Shown here in pieces: positions 23,333 through 34,713 of a stretch of 64,000 nucleotides of DNA. This DNA comes from Corynespora cassiicola (Eukaryota; Ascomycota; Dothideomycetes; Pleosporales; Corynesporascaceae). Both the position numbers and the translations under genes were made by a program. A model generated the notes under the pieces. That model saw only the letters and a list, made by a program, of their open reading frames with translations. It was not told the origin of the DNA and did not search any database. Location of the stretch: assembly GCA_022059125.1 (NCBI GenBank), contig JAEUWY010000023.1, positions 2,356,001 through 2,420,000 of the forward strand, in the 5' to 3' direction. Position 1 is the stretch's first letter. The number at the start of each line of letters is the position of its first letter.

Positions 23333-25961
23333 TTAGATGTTGGTGCCATTGACGTTGACTTGGTAGCCCTCGGCCTTGGCCTTGAGGGCTTTAGCCAGCA
23401 TCAACTCGCGCATCCAGTCGATGCGGTCGTCTCGCGACTTGACGGCGAAATGGTGCACTTTGCCATTGGGAAGGACCTTTCTGATCTCACTCTTGCCGGG
23501 GCCCGTGGGCACAAGCTGAAACTCAAAGGCCGTCGGCAGCCCGTTCTTGTCCTTGCCGTGGCTGGAGGTAAGCTTCAAGGCGCGGAGCTTGGCAGAGAGT
23601 TTGTTGGATGCAAGGGACGAGCAAGCCACGGCATAGTCATCTACATCAATGGTTTGCAGGGCAGACGAAGAGGGCAGCTCGTTGGGGTGCATGGCGAGAG
23701 TTGTGCCAGTGAGGCGGAAATGGTGGTCCTGCCATTCGTGGCGTAGCAGCCGAGTGCGGCGCTTCTTCATCCAGCCATGGTGGTTCACATTATTGTACTG
23801 GAACCCTCCTCTGTGTGGCGCATCATCAGGCCTCGCCGTCTTGATCGGCGAGGACAAGGCACTTTCGTCTCCAGAGAACTGCGTCTCATGCAAAGTATCC
23901 GAGTCGTCAGAGTGGCCCGTCGGGCTGAACACCTGGTCTTCATTTAGTGCTGGTAGAGGCAGCGACGGGCGGCGCCAATCAACGCGGGACCCGACTCGCT
24001 GCACTGGATCTCTGTATTGCATGTTTGGTGGGACCGACTGGCTGGTATCACGTGAAACAGGGCCAGTGGGGACAGCGGTGACTGGGGCGTCCATCTCGGA
24101 GAATGGTGTACCGAATCGGTACACGCCGCCTGGGGAAGCCGTTCTACAAGGCGAAAAGGCGGTGTCCGGTGCGACCTGTGGGCTAGTTGGAGCGGCGCTT
24201 CGTGAGCCCCTGTGTTGTGGCTGGGCAGACATTGAACGCGGAGGCGGGATGCTCAACTTGGGGAGGCTTTTCAGGTTGGAGAGCGGGGCTGGGGTGAACT
24301 CTGGGGGGTGAAGAGCAGGAGTGGGAAGGGATGAATCGTAGGTAGCAGAGGAGTGGCTTGATGTAGACGTGGAGAAGGCCGAGGGCTGTAACTGGTAGGG
24401 TAACTGTTGGCGATAGGGCTGTACAACTTGGGGACGAGAGGGGAACATGTCTACTGGGGGCGTGGGGGGTGCCTCGATCGGGGTTGCAGTGGCATACGGC
24501 TGTTCTACGCCTTGCAGTGTAAGGAATTGTCGAACGTTGTCCTGGGGGTCGCGTAGCTCCAATTTTTGCAGCATGTCCTCCTGCAAGTTGAAGTCCGGCA
24601 GTTGGCCGGGCCCCAACAAGTCGGACGACGCTACCACGGACGGAATGGCATCCGAGGTGGGCCGATAGACATTTTCGACAGCGCGACCCGCCGTCTGTGC
24701 ATTTCCTGGATCGCCTGCGATGAAGATTTGCCCGCCCCTCTCTGGTGATATGGGAAAGCCGTGCTCCTCTTGGAGCCTAGCAAGTTGGCGTTGCTGTTTC
24801 CTCCACTTGCTGCAGCGCTCGCCCTTGGCGCACCTGTGAGGCTTGGGTAACAGCTGCTCAATGGCCACGATGGAGACAGACTCGGCGGGAGTGATGATGT
24901 CGTCACCAACGTGGCGGTTCTTTCGTCCCCTGCGCTTGCGTCCGCCACCAGGGGTGATGGGGGTCTTTGTGTCGTCTCCATCGCATTCCTGAGCTCCTCT
25001 GGACTTGTCGCGGTGGCGTCTTTCTCGGTTCTTGCTCTTTGACCTCTGGCGTCCCTCGGTGCAGGGACGATCGATGTCTTGGAATGGAGTGGGTGCCGCG
25101 GCCACTGGGGAGACAAGACCATCCGCAGTGCGCAACGAATCGATCTGATTCCACAGCTGATGGCGCTTGCCAAACGAGTGGATCTCGAGTTCCTTCAAGT
25201 CGTCAAACTGCAGGTCAAGGAGAACGGCGCCGGTGATGTCGTGGCTTTCGAACCTCTCGATGGTGTCACTGTCGAAGCCGTTTTGGAACATCCACATGGC
25301 CACCTCGCGGGAAGTCCAGGCTCGCACTTCGTTATTGTCGAGATGGGCGACGGCTGAGGCAATGTTGTTGTATTCTCTTCTGGGGACGACCGTGTCTGGA
25401 GTGGCTTCCCGAATCGACGATTCTTGCCGGCGTGGGGGTTCCTTGGGGAACAGAGGGGACAGCTGCAGGGCCATGTCAAAGGTAAAGTCGTTGGACGACC
25501 TGGAGGCATGGAACAGATGTGGACCCCTGGGGCCCTCGACGGGCTTTGGCAGATACCACTCGGCAAATTGAGGCCGCACATCTGGATCTCTTGGTGTCTG
25601 GACCTCCTCAAAGGTTGATATTGTGGTCTGACTTTTGCGGTTCTCGCTCTGTGCCATGTTAGCTGGGCGGGCAGGCAAGCACACACTGGCTGGTGGGACG
25701 CACCGAAGAGTCCAGGCTGTACTCTTCAAAATCACTCGAGTCGTCCTCGAAGTCGGTGTAGGCGTCGCTGACCTGGGAGACGGGACGCTCCAGCGAGGTG
25801 CGAGCAGAGGCATTGGAGACGAAGAAGGGCTGGGTCTTGCCTCTTTGGAACATCTCGACGCCGGGCTCCAGCGGAGTGAGAGGTGTCATGGCCTGCTGTT
25901 TCTGGGCATCAGAACCCGGGTTTCTCCCACCAGGACGCACCGTGGACGGCGAGCTTACCAT
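23333..25961 (-). CDS. SAM- and PH-domain protein (Boi-like)
   Basis: Exons are 25961..25704 and 25648..23333 (857 residues), with a 55-bp intron carrying a GCTAAC branch site. A SAM domain lies near residues 190-255 (WTSREVAMWMFQNGFDSDTI ... FGKRHQLWNQID). A PH domain sits at the C-terminus (HHGWMKKRRTRLLRHEW ... FAVKSRDDRIDWMRELM). The long linker between them is Pro/Ser-rich and looks disordered. Yeast Boi1/Boi2 combine SH3, SAM and PH domains in polarity and exocytosis. No SH3 domain is visible here, so the relationship is by domain layout only. The membrane-phospholipid binding suggested by the PH domain is inference. A shorter start inside the intron (ATG at 25659) is possible. Confidence 0.82.
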
Positions 25962-26883
25962 GATCACGGGTTCGTGGAGCGCACGAGCGCGGGGGCTGGG
26001 CTTGCGGTGCTCAGGACGGGGGCTTAGGGACGGGACTGAGGCACTGTTTGGACCATGGCATGCACAATGGGACAGCGGGACAGCGAGCAGTGGGGGAAAC
26101 GGGGAAAGCAGCCCTGCGGGCGGTGGGCGCGTGTGAGTCTTTTTGTAGAGGCTGACTGAGCGTCTACGATAGCGGAGGCGGTGGTGACAGTGCTGCAGTG
26201 TGCAGCGACAGCATAGTGCTTGCAGGGCCGGCCCATTGAGGGCGACGAGTGCTAGACATGGCCAGCGGGGCCCGCCAATCCAGGCGTCGAGCGCTCCCGC
26301 CCGGGCTGCAGGCAAGGAGGGCATCGGCGCTTAGGCGGTGCGGGCGGGCGATTGGCTGGCGAGGGCGCGGCCGGCGTTGCAAAAAGAGCCCGATCAGGGG
26401 CGCAAAGGCCGCTAATGGCCGTCCTGGGCGCCTCTCTGGCGGATGGGGGGAGTGGCAGGCTGGGCGCTGCAGGGACAGGGGCGGTTGGGCCGACCGCGCG
26501 CCGTCGATGGGGCGTCCGCGCCCGAGCCTCCACTCACAGGGCTCCACTTCGAGCCGTCACTACGACGGCAGATTTTCCACGGCACCCTCGCACAGCTCCA
26601 GGGCTCCACTCGCTGCTCCGTTTCGAACCACCAGAGGCGATCATCGTGTGTTGCGCCGCCCGGCCACACCGCAGATCTGAGCTGGCAGCGCGCCCGTTCG
26701 CATGCACCCATACACCGCACGCCCGCGCTGCACGCTCTGCACGCTCTGCACGCCAACGTGACCCGCCCAGCGTGACCAGCGTGACCGCGCGGAGTCAGAG
26801 GCGGCGCGCTGGCCGACAACTCAACGCCCGCCGACCAAGTTTTGGCACCTCGACGGCCGCGCCGACAACGGTCAAGTGACGAA

Positions 26884-26913
26884 GGCACGAAAGCACGAAA
26901 GCACGAAAGCACG
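26884..26913. repeat. (GCACGAAA)n direct repeats
   Basis: Three to four tandem copies of an 8-base unit sit inside the gene-free region. Confidence 0.85.
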
Positions 26914-28135
26914 GCGAGGGGCGGAAACGGACCGTGATATGCTCGCTCGCTTCGCCCGCCGGTGGCACGGCCGCGGCCTCCCGAGCCAACAGCGGCCGGC
27001 GCGACAGCCTCACCACCAGCCATCGATATTGGAAGGAAAATTAGGGCCCAAAACCGCCAGGATCGCGACTTTCGGCTTGGCAGCCCGCCTCGAGCTGGCT
27101 CGGATGGCGGCCTGCTGCACGCCACACGCACACAGCACGGCCTTCCGCGCCTTAGGCGTCATGCCAGCCTCAGGTCCCCGCAACCGCAACCGCAACTGCA
27201 ACCGCACGCCTGCCCGGGGCCTGCGCTCCCCATCGCCAGCCCAGCCCGTGTGCATCAGGACCACCTCACCTCGACACCTCATGTCCGCCGTGCGACCGCC
27301 AGTCGAGTCACCCAGCGCCCCAGCCCCGGCCACCGAGGAGTCATAACCCTCCTCTCCACCCGCCCCGCTTCTGGGCCCTGGATTCAGACCGCTCAGACCG
27401 CTGCTCCGGCCGCCGTTGCGACTGCGACCTCTCGTCCGTCCAAGGGATGCTTGTGCGAGAAGCCCTCATATCGCCCACAGCCAACAGTCTTGCAGAGCCC
27501 GCCTCACATGACTGAAGGCTAATGCGGCCGTCGTCCACTTCGCCCTCCGTGCGAGCGACGCCCTCCACCCTCAAGGCGAATCAGCGACTCTACACGGCCT
27601 CTCCACCATCAGAGCTATCCGGCAAGGCGCTCGATCCCCGACCGTTGGGCCTTGTGTCGTCGTATTACCGCAGTACCGCAGAAAACTTTGACCCAGCATG
27701 CCGCCATGCGCGAATCAGCTCGTGGCCGTCCGCCTCCACTGCGACATGGCAGCAATGCCATGCGACGAGGCATTAAATCGCCCGAACCTTGTGCCAAGCG
27801 CCCGCCGTGCTACACACCTCGTGAGTAATGTGATGCCGCCGCAGTGGTTGCTCCCTCGGCCTCAACAAAGTCCATCATCGCAATCCGTCCACGCCTGCAT
27901 CCTGCCATTGCAAGCTCTTCCAATGGCAGCCGCCTGCCCGCCGCCAGCTTCCCCCGCTACACAACCGAGGAGGGGGCGTCTGAATCATGGCCACTGGCCG
28001 CATCGCCACGTCGGGCTGCTCAGAGGCCATTGCACAGGCGAGCAAATCTCATCCAGATCTCAAATCATGCCTCTCCGCATCTCACTGCCCAGCCACGGCG
28101 AGTCCAGAATCCGGGTTGCCTCAGCTCTCAGGGAC

Positions 28136-28161
28136 CGTGAGCCCGTGAGCCCGTGAGCCCG
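28136..28161. repeat. (CGTGAGCC)n tandem repeat
   Basis: Three copies of an 8-base unit. Confidence 0.85.
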
Positions 28162-29914
28162 TTTAGAGCCGGAGCAGAAAAGCGGGCTGTAGCGGATACA
28201 AGACGGTCAGCAGAAAGATCCGCAACGTCAGGTGAGCACACCACGCCTTGACTAAGGACGGCCAAGTACCTGCTACAAGAGGTTCATTCGCGGAGCTACC
28301 AAGTATTGACTATCAAAGTCGGTAACCAATCGCTGGCCCCAGACGCCCAATGTCGTTCGAACGGGAAAATAGTCCAGCCGGGGAGGGCCTCGCGCGGATT
28401 GTGGGCTAATTATGGGCAATTTTACCTTCGCCTCTGCGCAGATGACGGTGCTAATTAGCCGTCTTTTAATAGCAGCGCGGGATAGGATGCACGAAATGCA
28501 GCCAAAATGGACCCCTGTCGCCCAAGCTCGCTCCGCGGATGGACCCACGCACTGATAAGCCCTACAATTGGACAGAGCGGCGGGCTAATCTAAAGCTTGT
28601 CATGCAAAATCCAACTCCATCGACGTGCTGCGTACCACTCACAGCGCAATCCCGCGCGACCACGGCCATCACGCTGCCATCCCGTCGCTTCTGCATGTCG
28701 CACCCATGCCCGCCCGCCGCGTCACACGAGCCCTTCTGGGCTTGTCTTCGGAACCTCTCTCTGCCCACAACCGACCTGCCCCGTTTGGTTTGCCATGCGG
28801 ACATGCACTTTGGACTGCCCAGCCAGCTCGCCAGGTCCCGTGGTGGAAATGATCACGACAGCTTCCACGGCGGATTGGCCTCTGCCCATACCATGGCACA
28901 AGCAAATAGTTTTGAGCTGCGCCGGCAGGAGGGCCAGTGACACGAGGTCACTGCTGCGTCCTCCGGCGCCGGCCCCGACGTAGCCTCCTCGTTCATTCAT
29001 GCTGCCTGCAATGTTCCCATGCTGTCTCTCCTGTGCGCCTGTGTCTGCCCGCTCCACCACGCTGGAATGCCAAAAGCCGCAAATGCACACCTCACCTATG
29101 CGACCTTGGCAATACTGTACCCTCGAGGGATCGACGAGTGGTCAAGGCCACCAACAACGTCCGGGCCGGCCAGTTATCGCATCCGCTGCAAGTGTTTGAT
29201 CTGGCTCCCACGCCGCTTTCGGATGCACTCATATTGCGCCGGGGGGTGGTTGGGAGCGAGCAGAGAGGCAGCCAAGACGTCGTCTCCCAGGTCATCCAGC
29301 CACCTTGCTAATTTGGCCAGATTGGGGCATTTAGCTGCTAAAAACGCCATGCGGGGGCCACCAACCCGATCGATATCCGTCCAGATATGCACCCCTCCCG
29401 CGCACTGGTCGAATGGGGGCTTCTCCTGCCCACCCCCCCTGTCGCGACGGGCGGGTAACTGAACGCAAAAATAGCTGTAGGCCAAAAAATGCCCCAAAAC
29501 TCGATATCATCCTGCAGGGCAGATGCTCTCACCCAATCACTTTTCTGCCCCCAAGCTCAAAATGGCGTTCGCAATCTGTCCCCGTTGGAGGACGCAGATT
29601 GACCGCCTGGCCAGCTCCAAGAATAGATTCAGTCCATTTAGCTGCGATTCTGCCATATGCGGCACTTATAAGGTACATAACCATCTGCTCCTTCGCACCA
29701 AGACGATTAGACCACATAATTTGCTCCCCTTCTCTTCACAAAATCGAGGTTTGCTGGTCAGGCTTCGAATACCTATCTTTAATTAAGAGCAACCTGGTCG
29801 AGCCCTGCCGTCCTGTCCCTTACGATCCCTCCCGTCGCGCGTTAGTCGTTATTGCCGCATTGTTTACTAGCCTTCATAACCCACCTTACTGGGCCCCAAG
29901 TACATGAGCAGTCC

Positions 29915-31970
29915 ATGTCCTCCTCCTCCGCGCCATCTTCCACTGGCAAACTCACTGCAAACATGGTAGGAACCACAAACGCCGCCAATTCAGCAAAGCA
30001 AGCTGCTACGAAGATGCATCGTCGCTCACGGACAGGTACGTGTCGTGCTTTTCGCTGTCCTGCAGGGATTCCGCGCTTGGACTTTGGCTAACGGGAGCTC
30101 CGCAGGGTGCTTCACATGCCGTCTGCGAAGGAAGAAGTGCGACGAGGGGAAGCCCTCATGTCGCGCCTGCAAGCACCTCGGATTGAAGTGCGAATACAAG
30201 AGGCCAATGTGGTGGAGCAACAACGAGCAGAGAAGGGCCCAGAAGGAAATGATCAAGACCATTATCAAGCGCACCAAGCTCCACGAGAAGACTGCGCAGG
30301 GTGTTTCCATCAGCTCCAACACCCCGCCCAGCCTCTGCCATTCCCTCCCAACCTCAGACACATATTCGGACGGCATCGCTTGCACGCGAGCACCATCAGT
30401 CGACTCGCAAATCTCTCTGGATTACACCTTTAACCAGGCCACACCCGATCTCTACAATGCCGCCGCGATGCCGCCACCCATGTTCGCCCCGTCCTTTCCC
30501 CACCCCGGACAATTCACGCCGTACGAAGTGGACATTAAGACCGAGAGCCAAATGTTCATCAACGATATCCCTACTCGCCGCGACTCAACAATATCCACCT
30601 TTAGCACCTACCAGGCCCCTCCCGTCGTCGGCAACCCTTTCCCCACTGAGAACTGGATACAACAGGACTACTTTGAGAGTCGCCGGGAGTCCTTCGCCGA
30701 GGAGCCGCTCGACTTCCAGGTCTTCGACTTCCCCCACGGATCCTTCAGCCCTTCGCACCAGTCCATGATCCAGGTCGATGAGTGCGACCAGCATTTGCTC
30801 AACCACTTCGTTGACAACGTGCTGCGCCTAATCTTCCCCATCCTCGAAGTGAACCAGCATGGCTCCGCCCGTTCCGATGTCATCCTGCCGGCGTTGGAGA
30901 GCAACAAGACCTACCTCCACTGCTGCCTCAGCATCTCGGCACTGCACCTCAAGGCCACCGAGAGGATACAGGGCGAACAGATTGACAACGACATCATGCG
31001 CCACCGATATGCCACCATCTCCGAGCTCTGCGAGGCCCTGAACCGAGACACCAATCATGCGCAAATCCTCGAGGCCACCCTGGGCATGATCTTCTTCCAG
31101 TGCTCCGTTGGCAGGCCAGATGACTACCTGCCCGACATCCCATGGCACCAACATTTCCAGGCGGCCACCGAACTCGTCCACAAGCTCGAACTGCCATCTC
31201 ACTTGGTCGCCCTCAACGGACAGCCACACTCACAGCCACCATTCAACATGACACTCGCCTCGTGGATCGACATTCTTGGTGCTACGATGCTGGGCCGAAC
31301 ACCCGCATTCGCTGACACGTACCGCGAGAAGTTGATCGCGGACGCGCCCTCCGGCCTTGCTGAGCTCATGGGATGCGAAGACCGAATCATGTACCTCATC
31401 TCTGAGATCGCCTGCCTCGAGGCACTAAAGCTCGAGAAGATGGATGAGGTGCAGCTCTGCGCGCACATCAAGCTCCTGGGTGACCAAATCAGCTTGTCTG
31501 AGCCAGCCCCTGGCTCGATTGCCAACGCATACTCGACAACTGGTGCCATTCGACCAAAGCAGCTTAGCAGGAACATGACATCCGTCTTTCGCCTCGCAGC
31601 CCGCATCTACCTCTGCAGCCTGGTGCCAGATTTTGATCGCACCCAGGGCAGCATCGCGAACTTGATCAATGCGCTCAGCGATGCGATGGAGTTTATTCCT
31701 GCTGGTCCCGACGGATTCGACCGCTCCCTCGTGTGGCCGCTGTTGGTGGCCGGGTCCGTATCGCTCCCCAACTCGAACTTCCGCAAAATGTTCGCGGAGC
31801 GAGCGAGCCGAATGGGCGAAGCCTCCGACTTTGGTTCATTTGGCAGAATCAAGGAACTCCTGAAAGACGTGTGGCGCATCAACGATGACGCCCTCGCAAA
31901 CGGCGACAAACAGAGTGTTCACTGGCGGGACACGATGCGACAGAAGGGCCGGGATTTCCTGTTGATCTAG
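29915..31970 (+). CDS. Zn2Cys6 transcription factor with fungal-specific regulatory domain
   Basis: Exons are 29915..30035 and 30106..31970 (661 residues). The intron (70 bp) splits the codon just before the first zinc cysteine. The binuclear cluster is intact: C42-x2-C45-x6-C52-x6-C59-x2-C62-x6-C69 (GCFTCRLRRKKCDEGKPSC onward), followed by a basic linker. The long C-terminal part resembles the Fungal_trans_2-type regulatory region of moc3/Pro1-like regulators (VDECDQHLLNHFVDNVLRLI ... MLGRTPAFADTYREKL). Family knowledge: such proteins bind CGG-type sites as nuclear regulators. No target is suggested by its neighbours, and it lies far from the polyketide cluster. Confidence 0.88.
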
Positions 31971-32954
31971 AAATTCCCGCCCATTCTGCTGGACAAGCAT
32001 CCTGGTCTGTCTGATCGACCTTGCGAAGTCCACTCCCTTTCTCGTCGCGATCCATGTGTGCGTCTGGACTCTCGGGTACGTCCGCACCACAAAGTATCGC
32101 TATTCTTTGCATATATTACCCACCTCACGCGTTATACCCACTTTGTAATTTTCCTTTTCGTTTTTTTTGGTCATTTCATCATCTGGAGGAGCTAGACGGC
32201 ATCTACAGGCATGGCGGCATCTCATATCTCATGGAGGCGTTGGGAAGGGAACATTAACGGTGACGATATTACGGCTGACAAGATGCCCTGCCCGCCCAGG
32301 CTGACATCTCGGGTTCTTTGGGAAAGGGGCAACTGCATGTGGGGGGCTAGTGCAGCTGCCCACGCGCGCACGCATTCGCATGTACAGTAATGTGGGGGGG
32401 TTGAGAAGGGGGAAGGTGATGCCTCGGGTACGCGAATGCGCACGAGGGGTCGCCTTTCCGGCAAGTAGCAGGTAGCAGGTAGCAGGTAGCAGCAGTCGGT
32501 AGAGAGAAATGGAAACCAGCGTTAGGCGCGCACGACTGAAGACCTGGATGCCCCTCGTCTGCCGAGTGTCGGAGCGTGATTGGTCGCCACAGTGGTCGTA
32601 TTCGACGACTCCGCAAGTGGCGGGCAGCTAGATTTAGCTGCTTTTCTGACTGACTGACGTTCTAAAATTAGCGAGGGGAAGGCCGGGCAAGATTTCGACG
32701 GCTGCATCTCGACGCCGAGGAGCGCTGCTTGCCTGTGGCACGCCTCCAGGCTGTTCGATGTGCGCAATCGAGGGCTCCAGTGTCGTTCGGACCGCCGTCA
32801 CCTGACTTGGTCGCATTTGTCGAGCGGATACGGCCCTAGGCTCAGCCAATTTCCCGCCTTCATTAACGTAACACACTTAAAGTGTATTCCGCCCCCACCT
32901 ATATACGACGCCTCATCCGTAACGCGCCCTCCTCAAACCCTCCGTACCATCCCA
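31971..32954. other. intergenic with a short AGCAGGT repeat
   Basis: This 984-bp gap contains about four AGCAGGT units at roughly 32467-32493. No gene is supported. The right end is the promoter of the next gene. Confidence 0.5.
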
Positions 32955-34118
32955 ATGTCGTCCGCCGCCGCCGCCACGTATCCGCCCTTTGCTTCCGTGG
33001 ACACAACGACGTCGACGCTCCCGGCCAAGGACGAGGTCGAGTCGCCGAGCATCTCGAGCACGAATGCCCTCGCCCGCTTCGAGTTCGAGGCCGGCCATGG
33101 CAGGGAAGGCACCAAGATCCTGATGGTGGAGTGGGAGGACGACGACACAACACGCGGCATCCGCGGCGACTGGCACATATCGTGGGAGGGCAAAACCACC
33201 GTCCTGCCCGCCGACGACCAGCCCAGCAACGAGGTCAACCGCATGTACTTCCTGCTACCGCCTGGCGTGGCGGTGCCCTCGATCGTCACCCTCACACACC
33301 GGCCCCAGGACGGCAGCAGAGCGCCCGTGATATGGCATACGAACCCGCTGCCCGCCATATTCCCACCCGAGCTGGGCGCATCCGCCCGCACGGCCGGCAA
33401 GAAGGGCATCCTGCACACGATATGGGCAAAGAAGCGGCTGCAGGTGCTGCAGAGGGAGATTGAGGCCGAGTCGAAAAACAACGTCGAGGGCATTGGCTTC
33501 CTCATGGCCGTGCAGGAGAAGGAATGGATCGAGGAGACGTTTGGCGTGGCTGCAAAGCCCATTGGACTTAGCATCTCGCTCGGCGAGCCGACCGTGGCAC
33601 CACTGGGCCCTGCAAGCCCCCGGTCGCCAGGGGGAGGCCGATTGATGGAGAAACTGCGTGGCCTGAAGCTGGGAACGAGCGATAAGGACCTCACGTCCAA
33701 GGCGGAGTCAGGCGAGATGCCCTTGTCGAATCCGCTGTCTCCCGAATCCTCGGACGTAGCTGTATCATCTTTTGCTGCTTTCAAAGGCGCGAATCCTTCG
33801 GTCCTGGCAGCAAAACCCCCGCAGGCCCCACAGACGACGCGAAAGATTGCAGCTCAGGTCCCGCCGCCAGCTCTTGTGGCACAGCAGCAGGAGCAGCAGC
33901 ATGCCGGCATGGCGTCACTCAACGCCGCCTTCACGGCACCGGCCTTCCAGTCCCGAGGGGCACCGTTGCAGACGGCGGCCGCCAACAGCGACGATGACGA
34001 CAAGGACGATGGACTCTTTGCCCTGCCCATTAGCCCCCGCAGTCCGGAGATGGGCAAGAGCCCCTTTTCGTTTGCTGGAAACGACACGGCCAAATACCTC
34101 AAGGAGGAGACTGCATAA
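32955..34118 (+). CDS. conserved fungal protein of unknown function
   Basis: A single exon codes 387 residues, starting at MSSAAAATYPPFASVD. The frame is open further upstream, but this ATG follows a typical UTR-like stretch. The N-terminal half is well ordered in composition (ARFEFEAGHGREGTKILMVE ... GDWHISWEGKTTVLPADD ... NRMYFLLPPGVAVPSIVTL). A helical segment, KKRLQVLQREIEAE, follows. The C-terminal half is low-complexity (Pro/Ala/Ser, a Gln run, a DDDDKDD acidic patch) and likely disordered. I recognise the type as a recurrent uncharacterised Pezizomycotina protein but know of no established function. Confidence 0.75.
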   Translation: MSSAAAATYPPFASVDTTTSTLPAKDEVESPSISSTNALARFEFEAGHGREGTKILMVEWEDDDTTRGIRGDWHISWEGKTTVLPADDQPSNEVNRMYFLLPPGVAVPSIVTLTHRPQDGSRAPVIWHTNPLPAIFPPELGASARTAGKKGILHTIWAKKRLQVLQREIEAESKNNVEGIGFLMAVQEKEWIEETFGVAAKPIGLSISLGEPTVAPLGPASPRSPGGGRLMEKLRGLKLGTSDKDLTSKAESGEMPLSNPLSPESSDVAVSSFAAFKGANPSVLAAKPPQAPQTTRKIAAQVPPPALVAQQQEQQHAGMASLNAAFTAPAFQSRGAPLQTAAANSDDDDKDDGLFALPISPRSPEMGKSPFSFAGNDTAKYLKEETA

Positions 34119-34713
34119 GGAGCTTCACGGGTATGAAGGAGTTTTTTCTTTCCTTTTGGTTCTAGTGGATTTGGGACGGATGCTTGGTTTTGCGGGCACT
34201 TTTAATGGCTTTGATGATACCTAGAGTATATAGCGACGACTGGAAGAGAGCATTATTTAGTTAGCTGACTCGCACAGTGTGGGCTCAGTCGACATGGGCA
34301 GCGCTGCCGCCCCCCCCAAAAAAAGGGCCTTCTGGATACGGCTGCGTGGTCACGAAGAAATGGAAGCATTTACATCTTGTCAAATGGTCGCATTGGGCCG
34401 TGCGCAAACGAACCGTGTCCGTGTTCCCGTCAGTGTTTGGGAGGGTTGCTCCAGCTCCTGAGCGCGGGGCCGGCGTCAGGTCACGTGCAGTACGGTTAGG
34501 TTCCCGGCCTTGGCGAGCGTCGCGCTAAGCTAGCGCGGCTCAGCTCAGCGGATCTCTCGACCTGCCGCTGCAAGCTCCAACTTTACTCTCCGCCTTCTCC
34601 CAACCACCGTCACCCTCGCCAACCCATCACGAACCAGTGCCGCCGCGCCCATCCCACTGCCACAACAGCAGCAGCAGCTTCACACTCAGACACGTGCATA
34701 GCCTTTGCGCGCC
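34119..34713. other. intergenic, promoter of PRP39
   Basis: This 595-bp spacer lies between genes on the same strand. It contains a C/A homopolymer junction near 34310-34325. No gene is seen. Confidence 0.5.

Larger units (their letters stand above)
25962..29914. promoter_or_regulatory. 3.95-kb GC-rich divergent intergenic region
   Basis: The region lies between the diverging SAM-PH and Zn2Cys6 genes and is very GC-rich up to about 29 kb. Long overlapping open frames exist in several frames on both strands, as expected from GC-rich DNA. None has a recognisable domain or consistent protein character. It probably contains long promoters and 5' UTRs. Confidence 0.5.

Noticed and set aside
23150..23746. 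198-codon plus-strand frame
   Set aside because: It is mostly antisense to the SAM-PH coding region, with no recognisable protein.
26164..29500. Many long overlapping frames
   Set aside because: These are expected in very GC-rich DNA. No start context, splice logic or known motif supports any of them.
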